From Pseudomonadota bacterium (GTDB taxonomy: Bacteria > Pseudomonadota > Alphaproteobacteria > Dongiales > Dongiaceae): 64,000 bases of DNA. Position 1 is the first letter of the stretch; every line of letters begins with the position of its first letter. Shown piece by piece: positions 26,753 to 36,374 of the stretch. The stretch spans positions 469,668 to 533,667 of the forward strand of contig JAJYUT010000005.1 in the NCBI GenBank assembly GCA_021792365.1, in the 5' to 3' direction. The position numbers and the translations under genes were made by a program. Under the pieces are notes generated by a model. It did not search any database and had not been told where the DNA came from. It saw only the letters and a program-made list of their open reading frames with translations.

Positions 26753-27175
26753 TTATTTCACCAGCGTGACCGGCACCTTGCTCAGCTGCAGCACTTTATG
26801 TGCGACGGATCCGAGCAGGAGGCCGGCGGCATTGCCCAGCCCGCGGGTCGCCATCACGATTGCGGCGCAGTCCCGCTGCTCTGCATAGGCGGCGATGGTT
26901 TCGGCCACCTCGCCCACGACGGTGCTGCTCTCATGGCGGAGCTTCGCATCTTCGAGCAGCTTGCGTGCGCCGGCCAGCGCTTTGGCCCCTTCATCACCGT
27001 GGAAATCGCGCAGGACAGCGGAGTCGATGAACGTCGCCGCGGCGGATGGCAGGGGCGGTTGGACATTGAGCACGTGGATCTCAAGGTCCGTGTCGCCGGG
27101 GGCCAGCGTCGAAGCCACGTAACGCACGGCGGCGAGGGACCTGTCGGAGCCGTCCACTGGGATCAGAACACGCAT
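26753..27175 (-). CDS. Universal stress protein, UspA family
   Basis: 140 residues, a single domain. It begins MRVLIPVDGSDRSLAAVRY and ends with the ATP-binding G-x2-G-x9-G-S type segment TRGLGNAAGLLLGSVAHKVL followed by VPVTLVK. USPs bind ATP or AMP and act in stress survival. It lies 68 bases downstream of the TerC-type gene on the same strand and may share its transcript. Confidence 0.93.
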   Translation of the reverse strand: MRVLIPVDGSDRSLAAVRYVASTLAPGDTDLEIHVLNVQPPLPSAAATFIDSAVLRDFHGDEGAKALAGARKLLEDAKLRHESSTVVGEVAETIAAYAEQRDCAAIVMATRGLGNAAGLLLGSVAHKVLQLSKVPVTLVK

Positions 27176-27243
27176 CTTTCCTTCAATCCTCTCTGTCGCT
27201 CATGCCCGGATCGGGCATGTGGTGGACGCGCCAATGGCAGACG

Positions 27244-27960
27244 TCACGAGACCGGGTCGAGCTTCTGGCGGCGCCGCGCCTCGATCGCGCGCGCCAGGCT
27301 TAGGCCGAGCACCAGGACGAACAGCGCGCCAGCAATCGGTGCGATGTACCAGTCGTGCAGATAGTGGGCCTCGCGTTCGACCCAGCCGACGAGCACCGGG
27401 TCCGTGACCAGCACCTCGCCGGCAATCCAGCCGAGGAGGGCGCCGCCCAGGGTGATCAGCACCGGAAAGCGCTGCAGCGCCTTCAGCACCAGCGCGCTGC
27501 CATAGACGATCAAAGGGATGCTGATGAGCAGCCCGAGGACCAGCAGTTCGACGCGACCATGCGAGGCGGCGGCAATGGCGATCACGTTGTCGAGGCTCAT
27601 GACGGCGTCGGCGATGACGATGGTCCGGATCGCCGACCACAGGGAGCCGCCGCTTTGCACCGACTCCCCGTGCGCCCCTTCTTCCGGCAGCATCAGTTTG
27701 ACGGCAATCCAGAACAGCAGAAGGCTGCCGATGATCTTCAGGTAGGGAATGTTGAGCAGGTAGACGATGAACACGGCAAACAGGACGCGCAGCGCGATGG
27801 CCGCGCCGGCGCCGCAGATGATGCCCCATTTGCGTTGGCGATGCGGCAGGTTGCGGCATGCCAGCGCGATGACCACGGCGTTGTCGCCGCTCAGGAGGAT
27901 GTCGATCCAGATGATCTGAAGGAGGGAAACAAAAAACTGCTGGTCCAAAGTTATGTCCAC
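27244..27960 (-). CDS. TerC/YjbE-family integral membrane protein
   Basis: 238 residues with about seven membrane segments. The family's metal-coordinating motifs are visible: IDILLSGDNAVVIALA in the first helix and IADAVMSLDNVIAIAA in the middle. Members export manganese or, in some cases, act in tellurite resistance or secreted metalloenzyme loading. The start is GTG at 27960 with GGGAGGAAACGAC upstream. I looked for a yybP-ykoY-type manganese riboswitch in the leader and see none. Confidence 0.9.
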   Translation of the reverse strand: MDITLDQQFFVSLLQIIWIDILLSGDNAVVIALACRNLPHRQRKWGIICGAGAAIALRVLFAVFIVYLLNIPYLKIIGSLLLFWIAVKLMLPEEGAHGESVQSGGSLWSAIRTIVIADAVMSLDNVIAIAAASHGRVELLVLGLLISIPLIVYGSALVLKALQRFPVLITLGGALLGWIAGEVLVTDPVLVGWVEREAHYLHDWYIAPIAGALFVLVLGLSLARAIEARRRQKLDPVS

Positions 27961-28039
27961 GTCGTTTCCTCCCGTAGCCGGCCGCTGCGGGCCGATTGTC
28001 CCTATCGGCCTAAAGGCCGTTGTTTTCTAATCTGTCATA

Positions 28040-28056
28040 CCGTATAATAAATACCA
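28040..28056. promoter_or_regulatory. GntR-type operator copy upstream of tctC (10 of 12)
   Basis: CCGTAT-AATAA-ATACCA, about 106 bases before the tctC start. It overlaps the smaller palindrome ATACCGTAT at 28037-28045, whose reverse complement recurs in the weak copy at 43232. Confidence 0.55.
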
Positions 28057-28153
28057 GCGCCATCTTTCCGCAATGTTTCAGCGCGGGAGAATGGCGCCGA
28101 AGACGAAAAAGCCGGCCAGTTCCATGGTCGACACATTCCTGGGAGGGAATCAC

Positions 28154-29173
28154 ATGTCACGCAAGCCGAAGAGTGCGTTACTTGCTTCCGCAGCCCTAAT
28201 TGCCGGGGCGTTTGGTTTTGGCTTGGTCAGCGCGAGCGAGGCTCAAGCCGAGTGGAAGCCGACCAAGACCGTCGAATTCATTGTACCGGCGGGCACGGGC
28301 GGCGGCGCCGATCAGATGGCCCGCATGATCCAGGGAATCGTGCAGAAGCACGGCCTCATGGAGCAGTCGCTGGTGGTGGTCAACAAAGGCGGTGGATCCG
28401 GTGGCGAAGGCTTCCTCGACATCAAGGACTCCGAGGGCAATCCGCACAAGATCATCATCACTCTATCCAGCCTTTTCACCACCCCCCTCGCGACGGGCAT
28501 TCCGTTCAACTGGGAGGACGCAACCCCGGTTGCGATGCTCGCGCTCGACGAATTCGTTCTCTGGGTGAACGCGGAATCGCCCTACAAGACGGCGAAGGAA
28601 TATGTCGAGGCGGCGAAAGCCGGAGGCGGCAGCTTCGTCATGGCCGGCACCGGCTCCAAGCAGGAGGACCAGATCATCACGGTCGGCCTGGAACAGGCCA
28701 CGGGCGCCAAGTTCAAGTACATTGCCGAGAAGGGCGGCGGCGACGTCGCGAAAGCCCTGGTCGGCAATCACGCCACCTCCACGGTCAATAACCCGATCGA
28801 GCAGGTCTCGTTCTGGAGGGCGGGCCAGACCCGGCCGCTCTGCGTGTTCGACAACGAGCGCATAAAGCTGACCGAGAAGGTCACGGCCGACATGGCGTGG
28901 AGCGACATCCCGACCTGCAGGGAATCAGGCGTGGATATCGACTATCTCATGCTGCGCGGCATCTTCATGCCGGCCGACGTGCCGGAGGACGCGGTCGCCT
29001 ATTACATCGACCTGTTCCAGAAGGTCCGCGAGACGCCCGAATGGCAGGAGTTCATGGCCAAGGGTGCCTTCAACACCTCGTTCATGACCGGCGATGAGTT
29101 CCGGAGCTGGCTGCAGAAGGCGGCCGACACGCACGAGGACCTCATGACCAAAGCCGGCTTCATCAGCGGCTGA
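28154..29173 (+). CDS. tctC: Tripartite tricarboxylate transporter binding protein (TctC/Bug family)
   Basis: 339 residues. A Sec signal peptide (SALLASAALIAGAFGFGLVSASEAQA) is followed by a Bug-type binding protein (EFIVPAGTGGGADQMARMI, VVVNKGGGSGGEG). These periplasmic proteins capture carboxylates for the TctAB membrane unit. GGGAGGGAATCAC precedes the ATG. It is the first gene of the oxalate locus, so oxalate or a related dicarboxylate is the likely ligand, inferred from context only. A strong hairpin separates it from tctB. Confidence 0.92.
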   Translation: MSRKPKSALLASAALIAGAFGFGLVSASEAQAEWKPTKTVEFIVPAGTGGGADQMARMIQGIVQKHGLMEQSLVVVNKGGGSGGEGFLDIKDSEGNPHKIIITLSSLFTTPLATGIPFNWEDATPVAMLALDEFVLWVNAESPYKTAKEYVEAAKAGGGSFVMAGTGSKQEDQIITVGLEQATGAKFKYIAEKGGGDVAKALVGNHATSTVNNPIEQVSFWRAGQTRPLCVFDNERIKLTEKVTADMAWSDIPTCRESGVDIDYLMLRGIFMPADVPEDAVAYYIDLFQKVRETPEWQEFMAKGAFNTSFMTGDEFRSWLQKAADTHEDLMTKAGFISG

Positions 29174-29181
29174 TGCACGAT

Positions 29182-29220
29182 GAGGCCCTGGCGGCATCCG
29201 CCAGGGCCTCCTTGTCTTTC
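29182..29220 (+). terminator. Strong hairpin between tctC and tctB
   Basis: Perfect 13-bp stem (GAGGCCCTGGCGG/CCGCCAGGGCCTC) with a three-base loop and a CTTGTCTTTC tail. It should partly end transcription after the binding-protein gene, giving more TctC than TctAB, as with the hairpin at 3319 in the ABC operon. Confidence 0.8.
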
Positions 29221-29265
29221 ACATCAAGGTCGGGGGACCTTGATGGATGCTGCTGAGAGGTTCCG

Positions 29266-29772
29266 ATGCAGGATCAAGAGAACACCAAAGACGGCTTGGT
29301 TTCCAACCGTTCCGTCGACATCGTCGTCGCACTCATTCTGGCCGGCATCGGCGTCCTGGTCATCGTCGACAGTCTGCGGTTGGGCGCGGGTTGGGCTGAG
29401 GATGGCCCTCAATCGGGCTATTTTCCGTTCTACATCGGCCTTGCCATCATTCTGGCGAGCTTCGGCACGATCGCCGTCACGCTGTTCGGCCGCAACCGGA
29501 CTCGCGGCATCTTCGTCGAGCGTGGGCAACTGCTCCACGTCCTGAAGGTCCTTATTCCGACCGTCATATTTGTTGCCCTGGTAGGCTTCATCGGGATCTA
29601 CGTGGCGAGCGCGTTTTTCATCGGCGGATCCATGCGTTGGCTCGGAAAGTTCCGCTGGCGCATTGTCGTCGCCGTCAGCGTCGCCGTGCCATTCGCTCTG
29701 TTCCTCCTGTTTGAGATCTGGTTTCTCGTGCCGCTGCCCAAGGGGCCGCTCGAGGACTTCCTCGGCTATTAA
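29266..29772 (+). CDS. tctB: Tripartite tricarboxylate transporter small membrane subunit TctB
   Basis: 168 residues with four predicted membrane helices, the usual TctB plan: first helix at IVVALILAGIGVLVIVDSL, then FPFYIGLAIILASFGTIAV, and a C-terminal pair. GAGAGG precedes the ATG. It pairs with TctA 39 bases downstream. Confidence 0.9.
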   Translation: MQDQENTKDGLVSNRSVDIVVALILAGIGVLVIVDSLRLGAGWAEDGPQSGYFPFYIGLAIILASFGTIAVTLFGRNRTRGIFVERGQLLHVLKVLIPTVIFVALVGFIGIYVASAFFIGGSMRWLGKFRWRIVVAVSVAVPFALFLLFEIWFLVPLPKGPLEDFLGY

Positions 29773-29811
29773 GGACCAAATCCGGCGGCGCGCCGGACCA
29801 AGGAGAGTAGC

Positions 29812-31326
29812 GTGGATGCATTGAGCTCTTTGATCGACGGTTTCGGCGTCCTCGGCGATCCGATGAACATCATGTACATGTTCATCGGCATCACGCTTGG
29901 CGTGCTCATCGGCGTGCTGCCGGGACTGGGCGGAGCCAATGGTGTCGCCATCCTGCTGCCCTTGACCTTCAGCATGTCGCCGACCTCGGCGATCATCATG
30001 CTGTCTTGCATCTACTGGGGCGCCCTGTTCGGCGGCGCGATCACATCGATACTGTTCAACATACCCGGCGAGCCATGGTCGGTCGCCACCACGTTTGACG
30101 GCTATCCGATGGCCCAGCAGGGTCGCGCCGGAGAGGCGCTGACGGGCGCCTTCACGTCGTCCTTCTTCGGCGCGCTCATTGCCGTCGTCATCCTCACCTT
30201 CCTGGCGCCGCTGGTCGCGGATTTCGCGCTCGAGTTCGGGCCGGCGGAATTGTTCGCAGTCCAGCTCCTGACATTCTGCAGCTTCGTCGGCATGGGCAAG
30301 GAGCCGCCCTTCAAGATCATCGCCTCCATGATGTTCGGGTTCGCGCTCGCCGCGGTGGGTCAGGATCCGACCACGGGTCAGTTGCGCATGACTTTCGGCT
30401 GGTACGAACTGCTGCGCGGTTTCGATTTTCTGATCGCGGTCATCGGCCTGTTCGGAATCGGCGAGATCCTGCTCACCATGGAGGAAGGCCTCGCCTTCAA
30501 GGGCAAGACGGCGAAGATCAATCCGCGCATCGTGCTGCAGACCTGGGCGAAGCTTCCGAAATACTGGGTGACGGCCCTGCGCGGCTCGATCGTCGGCTGC
30601 TGGATGGGCATCACGCCGGGTGGGGCGACACCGGCCTCGTTCATGAGCTATGGGCTCGCGAAGCGCATGTCCAAGCGCGGCCCGAACTTCGGGAAAGGCG
30701 AGTTGGAAGGCGTGGTGGCGCCGGAGACGGCTGCGCACGCCGCCGGCACCAGTGCATTGCTGCCGATGCTGACGCTGGGCATCCCAGGCTCACCGACGGC
30801 GGCGGTGCTGCTGGGCGGCCTGCTCATCTGGGGTCTGCAGCCGGGACCGCTGCTCTTCATCGAGCAGCCCGAATTCGTTTGGGGCCTGATTGCCAGCATG
30901 TATATCGGCAATGTCGCCGGCCTGATCGTGGTGCTGACCACGGTGCCGTTGTTCGCGGCGATCCTGCGCATTCCATTCAGCATCATCGCGCCGGTGATCG
31001 TCGTGATCTGCGCGGTCGGCGCCTATACTGTGAACAACGCGCTGCTCGACATGAGCTTCATGTTGGTCTTCGGCGTCATCGGCTACGTCTTCAAGAAAAT
31101 GAACTATCCGCTGGCGCCGCTGGTGCTGGCGCTGGTCCTCGGCGACATGGCGGAGTCGAACTTCCGCAATGCCATGATCCTGTCGGACGGTAGCCTGTCG
31201 ATCTTCTGGTCGAATGGCTTGGTTGGATCGATCTGCGGTCTGGCCCTTGTAATGCTCCTCTGGCCGGTGTTTTCGGCGGGCCTGCGGCGTCTGCGTGGCA
31301 CGACGTCGCAGCTGCCCGCGCAATAG
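29812..31326 (+). CDS. tctA: Tripartite tricarboxylate transporter large membrane subunit TctA
   Basis: 504 residues, about 11-12 membrane helices. Family motifs include GVLIGVLPGLGGANGVAILLPLTF, IYWGALFGGAITSILFNIPGEPWS and GITPGGATPASFMSYGLAKR. It uses the ion gradient to move the substrate delivered by TctC. The start is GTG with AAGGAGAGTAGC just upstream. Confidence 0.95.
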   Translation: MDALSSLIDGFGVLGDPMNIMYMFIGITLGVLIGVLPGLGGANGVAILLPLTFSMSPTSAIIMLSCIYWGALFGGAITSILFNIPGEPWSVATTFDGYPMAQQGRAGEALTGAFTSSFFGALIAVVILTFLAPLVADFALEFGPAELFAVQLLTFCSFVGMGKEPPFKIIASMMFGFALAAVGQDPTTGQLRMTFGWYELLRGFDFLIAVIGLFGIGEILLTMEEGLAFKGKTAKINPRIVLQTWAKLPKYWVTALRGSIVGCWMGITPGGATPASFMSYGLAKRMSKRGPNFGKGELEGVVAPETAAHAAGTSALLPMLTLGIPGSPTAAVLLGGLLIWGLQPGPLLFIEQPEFVWGLIASMYIGNVAGLIVVLTTVPLFAAILRIPFSIIAPVIVVICAVGAYTVNNALLDMSFMLVFGVIGYVFKKMNYPLAPLVLALVLGDMAESNFRNAMILSDGSLSIFWSNGLVGSICGLALVMLLWPVFSAGLRRLRGTTSQLPAQ

Positions 31327-31395
31327 AGGGAGGGGCCGGAGCTCGGGCAAGCGGAGTTCACATATGTTCGAGCGGTGGTGAGCGCGGGAATTAGC

Positions 31396-32091
31396 ATGGA
31401 CGAGGTCGTTCCGAAGCTGACGGTCAAACCCCTCAGCACCAGCTTGAGCTTCCGCAGCCAGGCGTACGAGTCGCTCAAGCGGGCCATCACGCAAATGGAC
31501 ATCTACAGCCATCGCGGCGAAGTCCGCCTCGACGAGCGGCAGCTCTCGCAGGACCTTGGCGTCAGCCGCACGCCGATCCGCGAAGCCATGTCGCTGCTCG
31601 AGCAGGAGGGCTTCGTCCGCACCGAGGCGCGCCGCGGCATCTTCGTGGTGCGCAAGACCAAGGCCGAGATCATCGAGATGATCTACGCCTGGGCGGCGCT
31701 GGAGAGCATGGCCGCGCGGCTCGCCACGCAGCGCGCTAGCGAAGAGGCCATTGCCTCTCTCCGCGCGCTTTTCACCGGCTTCGAGGGTAGCCATCCCAGG
31801 GAGCACATGGACGAGTACTCCGAGGCGAACGTCGATTTCCACCAGGCGATCATCCGCCTCAGCGGCTGCCAGATGATCGACGACATGACGAAGAATCTCT
31901 TCATTCATATGCGCGCCATCCGACAAGCGACAATCAGCCAGGACAACCGTGCCGATCGTTCGATGGCGGATCATCTGAGCATCATCGAGGCGCTGGAGCG
32001 GCGCGAAACGGAGCGGGCCGAGGAGCTAGTACGCCGCCATACCCTTGATCTGGCAGCCCATGTCGAACGCTACTGCACCTATCTGGAGTGA
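31396..32091 (+). CDS. GntR family regulator with FCD ligand domain (first copy)
   Basis: 231 residues from the ATG at 31396; GTG starts at 31375 and 31378 are possible. The winged helix-turn-helix at about 20-85 (QLSQDLGVSRTPIREAMSLLEQEGFV) is followed by an FCD all-helical effector domain (HxxI-type metal site; VDFHQAIIRLSGCQMI). The recognition helix LGVSRTPIREA is identical to that of the second GntR protein at 42351, and the two align along their whole length, so they are paralogs that probably read the same TGGTAT-N5-ATACCA operator. It ends the tctCBA run and precedes oxc. Confidence 0.93.
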   Translation: MDEVVPKLTVKPLSTSLSFRSQAYESLKRAITQMDIYSHRGEVRLDERQLSQDLGVSRTPIREAMSLLEQEGFVRTEARRGIFVVRKTKAEIIEMIYAWAALESMAARLATQRASEEAIASLRALFTGFEGSHPREHMDEYSEANVDFHQAIIRLSGCQMIDDMTKNLFIHMRAIRQATISQDNRADRSMADHLSIIEALERRETERAEELVRRHTLDLAAHVERYCTYLE

Positions 32092-32131
32092 CCGGGTTAA
32101 GAGGGCGAAGTCTTGCAAGCGGCCTGGGGTG

Positions 32132-32148
32132 TGGTGTATGGTATACCA
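32132..32148. promoter_or_regulatory. GntR-type operator upstream of oxc (11 of 12)
   Basis: TGGTGT-ATGGT-ATACCA, containing the perfect 10-bp palindrome TGGTATACCA at 32139-32148. It lies about 148 bases before the oxc start, just after the first GntR gene. Confidence 0.7.
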
Positions 32149-32287
32149 GAGTCTGGAGGGAAGCAGGGGCGCGCGACGCTGAGTAGGGGTGATCTCGTCT
32201 GCGAAGGCGCGGCTCTGCGCTGCGAATTCGGTGCCCGTCGTCCAGACGGAGAGATTGTGAGCAAAAGAATACGTCGGGAGGGAAAGA

Positions 32288-34051
32288 ATGGCTGAAGCTG
32301 CAGCCAAAGCCGAAGCGTTGAAGGTCGATACCGCGCCTGAATCCGATCCATCGCAGTCGCTGACCGATGGTTTCCACTTGGTCATCGATGCGCTCAAGCT
32401 CAACGGCATCGACACCATCTACAACGTGCCGGGTATCCCGATCACGGATCTCGGTCGCCTGGCCCAGGCCTCCGGCATGCGGGTCATCTCCTTCCGCCAC
32501 GAGCAGAACGCCGGCAACGCCGCGGCGATCGCCGGCTTCCTGACCAGGAAGCCCGGCGTGTGCCTGACAGTGTCCGCGCCCGGCTTTCTCAACGGCCTGG
32601 TCGCGCTCGCCAATGCGACAACCAACTGCTTCCCGATGATCCTGATCTCCGGCTCGTCCGAGCGCGAGGTCGTCGACCTGCAGCAGGGCGACTACGAGGA
32701 AATGGATCAACTCGCGATCGCAAAGCCGTTGTGCAAAGCGGCGTTCCGCGTGTTGCACGCCGCCGACATCGGCATCGGCGTGGCGCGCGCCGTCCGCGCC
32801 GCCGTCTCCGGCCGGCCGGGCGGTGTGTATCTCGACCTGCCGGCGAAGCTGTTCGCACAGGTGATGGATGCCGAGGCCGGCAGGAAGTCCCTGGTGAAAG
32901 TCCTCGACCCGGCTCCCGAGCAGATCCCGGGCCGAGCGGCGGTCGAGCGCGCCCTTGACGTGCTCAGGAGCGCCAAGCGGCCGCTGATCATTCTCGGCAA
33001 GGGCGCCGCATACGCACAGGCCGACGACGCGATCCGCAATTTCGTCGAGAAGAGCGGCGTCCCGTTTCTGCCGATGAGCATGGCCAAGGGATTGCTGCCC
33101 GACACGCATCCGCAATGCGCAGGCGCGGCGCGCTCGCTGGTGCTGAAGGATGCGGACGTCGTGATGCTGATCGGCGCCCGCCTCAACTGGCTGCTCTCCC
33201 ATGGCAAGGGCAAGACCTGGGGCGACGCTCCCAAGAAGTTCATCCAGGTCGACATCGAGCCCAAGGAGATGGACAGCAACGTCGAGATCGCGGCGCCCGT
33301 GGTCGGCGACATCGGCTCCTGCGTCCGGGCGCTGCTCGATGCCATGGGCAGCAAATGGGGTGGGCCGCCGGCGGAGTGGGTCAATAACGTCAAGGCCAAG
33401 CGCGAGGAGAACGTGGCCAAGATGGCGCCACGCCTGATGAACAACCGCTCGCCGATGGATTTCCATGGAGCGCTGGGTGCGATGCGCACCGTCATCAAGG
33501 AGCGGCCGGACGCGATCCTGGTCAACGAGGGCGCCAATACGCTCGACCTGGCGCGCGGTGCGGTCGACATGTACCAGCCGCGCAAGCGCCTCGATGTCGG
33601 CACCTGGGGCGTCATGGGCATCGGCATGGGTTTCGCCGTGGCGGCGGCCATCGAGACGGGCAAGCCCGTGCTGGCGATCGAGGGCGACAGTGCCTTCGGC
33701 TTCTGCGGCATGGAGGTGGAGACGATCTGCCGCTACAACCTGCCGGTCTGCGTGGTCGTGTTCAACAATGACGGGATCTATCGCGGCACGGATGTCAACC
33801 CGGCCGGTTCCGACCCCGCGACGACGGTGTTCGTCAAGGGCGCGCGCTACGACAAGATGATGGAGGCCTTCGGTGGTGTGGGCGTCCACGTGACGACGCC
33901 CGACGAGCTGAAGCGCGCGGTGGACAAAGCCATGGATTCCGGCAAGCCGACGCTCATCAACGCGGTGATCGACCCGGCGGCGGGCAGCGAGAGCGGCCGT
34001 ATCGGCAATCTCAACCCGCAGAGCGCGCTTTCGAAGAAAAAGCAGGCGTGA
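32288..34051 (+). CDS. oxc: Oxalyl-CoA decarboxylase
   Basis: 587 residues. This thiamine-diphosphate enzyme converts oxalyl-CoA to formyl-CoA and CO2. It matches the Oxalobacter enzyme as I know it over the whole length: [27 protein letters not shown] with the catalytic Glu (about residue 72), [33 protein letters not shown], and the ThDP/Mg site [20 protein letters not shown] with NND. The N-terminus is about 15 residues longer than in Oxalobacter. GGGAGGGAAAG precedes the ATG. It forms an operon with frc and the formyltransferase. Confidence 0.97.
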   Translation: MAEAAAKAEALKVDTAPESDPSQSLTDGFHLVIDALKLNGIDTIYNVPGIPITDLGRLAQASGMRVISFRHEQNAGNAAAIAGFLTRKPGVCLTVSAPGFLNGLVALANATTNCFPMILISGSSEREVVDLQQGDYEEMDQLAIAKPLCKAAFRVLHAADIGIGVARAVRAAVSGRPGGVYLDLPAKLFAQVMDAEAGRKSLVKVLDPAPEQIPGRAAVERALDVLRSAKRPLIILGKGAAYAQADDAIRNFVEKSGVPFLPMSMAKGLLPDTHPQCAGAARSLVLKDADVVMLIGARLNWLLSHGKGKTWGDAPKKFIQVDIEPKEMDSNVEIAAPVVGDIGSCVRALLDAMGSKWGGPPAEWVNNVKAKREENVAKMAPRLMNNRSPMDFHGALGAMRTVIKERPDAILVNEGANTLDLARGAVDMYQPRKRLDVGTWGVMGIGMGFAVAAAIETGKPVLAIEGDSAFGFCGMEVETICRYNLPVCVVVFNNDGIYRGTDVNPAGSDPATTVFVKGARYDKMMEAFGGVGVHVTTPDELKRAVDKAMDSGKPTLINAVIDPAAGSESGRIGNLNPQSALSKKKQA

Positions 34052-34082
34052 CCCGGGCAACTTTCAACAACGAGAGGATGCG

Positions 34083-35360
34083 ATGAAAGCTCTCGAAGGC
34101 GTCAAGATTCTGGACTTCACCCACGTCCAATCGGGGCCGACCTGCACCCAACTTCTGGCATGGTTCGGCGCCGACGTGATCAAGGTCGAGCGACCCGGGG
34201 AAGGGGACATCACGCGCGGGCAGTTGCGCGACATTCCCGGCGTGGACAGCCTCTATTTCACCATGCTGAACCACAACAAGCGCTCGATCACGCTCGACAC
34301 GAAGAACCCGGAGGGCAAGAAGGTTCTCGAGCAGCTCGTGAAGATCTGCGACGTGATGGTCGAGAATTTCGCGCCCGGCGCGCTCGACCGCATGGGCTTC
34401 AGCTGGGCCCGCATCCAGGAGCTCAATCCGAGGATCATCCTGGCCTCGATCAAAGGCTTCGGGCCGGGACCGTACGAGGACTGCAAGGTCTATGAGAACG
34501 TCGCCCAGTGCACCGGCGGCGCCGCCTCGACAACCGGCTTCCGCGACGGGCCGCCGCTCGTCACCGGCGCGCAGATCGGCGATTCCGGCACCGGCCTGCA
34601 TCTCGCGCTCGGCATCGTGACGGCGCTGTTCCAGCGCACCAACACCGGGCGGGGTCAGCGCGTGACCGCGGCCATGCAGGACGGCGTGCTCAACCTCTGC
34701 CGTGTGAAGCTGCGCGACCAGCAGCGTCTGGCGCGCGGGCCGCTCACCGAGTACAGCCAGTACGGCGAGGGTGTGCCGTTCGGCGATGCGGTGCCGCGCG
34801 CGGGCAACGATTCGGGTGGCGGGCAGCCCGGCCGGATCCTGAAATGCAAGGGCTGGGAGACCGATCCCAATGCCTACATCTATTTCATCACGCAGGCGCC
34901 GGTCTGGGAGAAGATCTGCGACGTGATCGGCAAGCCCGGCTGGAAGACCGATCCGGAGTATGCCAAGCCGGCGGCGCGCCTGCCGAAGCTCAACCACATC
35001 TTCGAGACGATCGAGGAGTGGACCAAGACCAAGACCAAGTTCGAGGTCATGGAGATCCTCAACAACTATGACATCCCGTGCGGTCCGATCCTGTCGATGA
35101 AGGAGCTGGCCGAGGAGCCGTCGCTGCGCGACACCGGCACCATCGTCGAGGTCGACCATCCGACGCGCGGCAAATACCTGTCGGTCGGCAACCCGATCAA
35201 GCTGTCGGACAGCCCCGCGGACGTGACCCGCTCGCCGCTGTTAGGCGAGCATACCGAGGAAATCCTCCGCCAGGTGCTCGGCTATTCCGACGCCGATGTC
35301 CGGCGGGTCGAATCCTCCGGCGCCGTCGGACAACTGGCGTCGCACGCGGCGGCCCAGTAG
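34083..35360 (+). CDS. frc: Formyl-CoA:oxalate CoA-transferase
   Basis: 425 residues, class III CoA-transferase. It moves CoA from formyl-CoA (or another donor such as succinyl-CoA) to oxalate, yielding oxalyl-CoA for Oxc. The catalytic aspartate appears in [11 protein letters not shown] (about residue 167), and the sequence follows known Frc closely ([44 protein letters not shown]). A glycine loop [15 protein letters not shown] is present. It lies 31 bases after oxc. Confidence 0.96.
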   Translation: MKALEGVKILDFTHVQSGPTCTQLLAWFGADVIKVERPGEGDITRGQLRDIPGVDSLYFTMLNHNKRSITLDTKNPEGKKVLEQLVKICDVMVENFAPGALDRMGFSWARIQELNPRIILASIKGFGPGPYEDCKVYENVAQCTGGAASTTGFRDGPPLVTGAQIGDSGTGLHLALGIVTALFQRTNTGRGQRVTAAMQDGVLNLCRVKLRDQQRLARGPLTEYSQYGEGVPFGDAVPRAGNDSGGGQPGRILKCKGWETDPNAYIYFITQAPVWEKICDVIGKPGWKTDPEYAKPAARLPKLNHIFETIEEWTKTKTKFEVMEILNNYDIPCGPILSMKELAEEPSLRDTGTIVEVDHPTRGKYLSVGNPIKLSDSPADVTRSPLLGEHTEEILRQVLGYSDADVRRVESSGAVGQLASHAAAQ

Positions 35361-35440
35361 AGTGTCCGTCTTCTGCCGCGGCTCTTTCCGGATCATGGCT
35401 GGGGGAGCTGCGGCGCCAACCTTGGATAGCGGAGCTGCAG

Positions 35441-36355
35441 ATTAGGATTGTCGTACATGGTCAGCAGGCGTTTGGCCGTGCCGTGCTTGAGCGGCTGCTC
35501 GAGCGCGGCGAAAACGTAGTCGCTGTCTTCTCGGCACCGGACAAGGCGGGGCGGCCGCGCGACCCGCTCGCGGAACTGGCGGAGGCCAAGGGCCTGCCGT
35601 TGCACCAGCCCGCCTCCTGGAAGACGCCGGAGGCCAAGGAGCTGATGGCGCGCTACAAGCCGGATCTGTGCATGATGGCGTATGTCACGCTGTTCGTGCC
35701 GCAGGATGTTATCGACCTGCCCACGAAGGGCACCTTCCAGTATCACCCGTCGCTGCTGCCGCGCCATCGCGGACCGTCCTCCATAAACTGGCCGATCATC
35801 CAGGGCGCAACCAAGACCGGGCTCTCGATCTTCTGGCCCAACGAAGGGCTCGATGAGGGGCCGATCCTGCTGCAGAAGGAAGTCGCAATCGGCCCGAACG
35901 ACACGCTGGGCTCGCTCTATTTCAACCAGCTCTTCCCGATGGGCGTCGACGCGATGATGGAGGCGCTTCAATTGGTGCGCGAGGGCAAGGCGCCGGCCAT
36001 CCAGCAGGATGAATCGCAAGCGACCTATGAAAGCTGGTGCGGAAAGAAGGACGCCGAGATCGACTGGTCCAAATCGGCCCCGCAAGTCTACAACCTGGTC
36101 CGCGGCTGTGACCCGCAGCCCGGCGCCTGGACCCTGCACAAGGGCGTCACGACGCAGGTCTACGACTGCGCGCCCGCGCCGGGTGCAGGCGCGCCGGGCG
36201 AGGTGATCGAGGTGTCCGCGGCCGGCGTGCGCGTCGCCACCGGCGACGGTGCGCTCACGCTCAAGCGCGTGCGCAGCGGCGCGGGCCAGAAGATCGCGGC
36301 CGCCGAATGGGCCGCCCAGGCCGGCTTGGCCATCGGCGATCGCCTCGGTCAGTAA
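35441..36355 (+). CDS. ALDH1L1-type formyltransferase domain protein, apparent ATT start
   Basis: 304 residues. A formyltransferase fold (about 1-200) plus Fmt_C-like domain (about 205-300) resemble the N-terminal domain of 10-formyl-tetrahydrofolate dehydrogenase rather than methionyl-tRNA formyltransferase: YHPSLLPRHRG, SSINW, LSIFWPNEGLDEGPILLQKE. Catalytic His102 and Asp138 keep the 36-residue spacing of ALDH1L1 His106/Asp142; the usual Asn before the His is replaced (FQYH). ALDH1L1 moves formyl between folate and a phosphopantetheine thiol, so here formyl-CoA to tetrahydrofolate is plausible. No ATG, GTG or TTG exists at the expected start; ATT at 35441 aligns with the family's Met and has GGAG six bases upstream. 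Confidence 0.85.
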   Translation: MRIVVHGQQAFGRAVLERLLERGENVVAVFSAPDKAGRPRDPLAELAEAKGLPLHQPASWKTPEAKELMARYKPDLCMMAYVTLFVPQDVIDLPTKGTFQYHPSLLPRHRGPSSINWPIIQGATKTGLSIFWPNEGLDEGPILLQKEVAIGPNDTLGSLYFNQLFPMGVDAMMEALQLVREGKAPAIQQDESQATYESWCGKKDAEIDWSKSAPQVYNLVRGCDPQPGAWTLHKGVTTQVYDCAPAPGAGAPGEVIEVSAAGVRVATGDGALTLKRVRSGAGQKIAAAEWAAQAGLAIGDRLGQ

Positions 36356-36374
36356 TCGCTTCGATCTACAGAAG

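Noticed and set aside
27961..28072. Manganese (yybP-ykoY) riboswitch upstream of the TerC-type gene
   Set aside because: I found none of the conserved loop elements in the short leader.
31982..34060. 692-codon frame antisense to oxc
   Set aside because: oxc is unmistakable on the plus strand; the antisense protein is low in hydrophobic pattern and has no motif.
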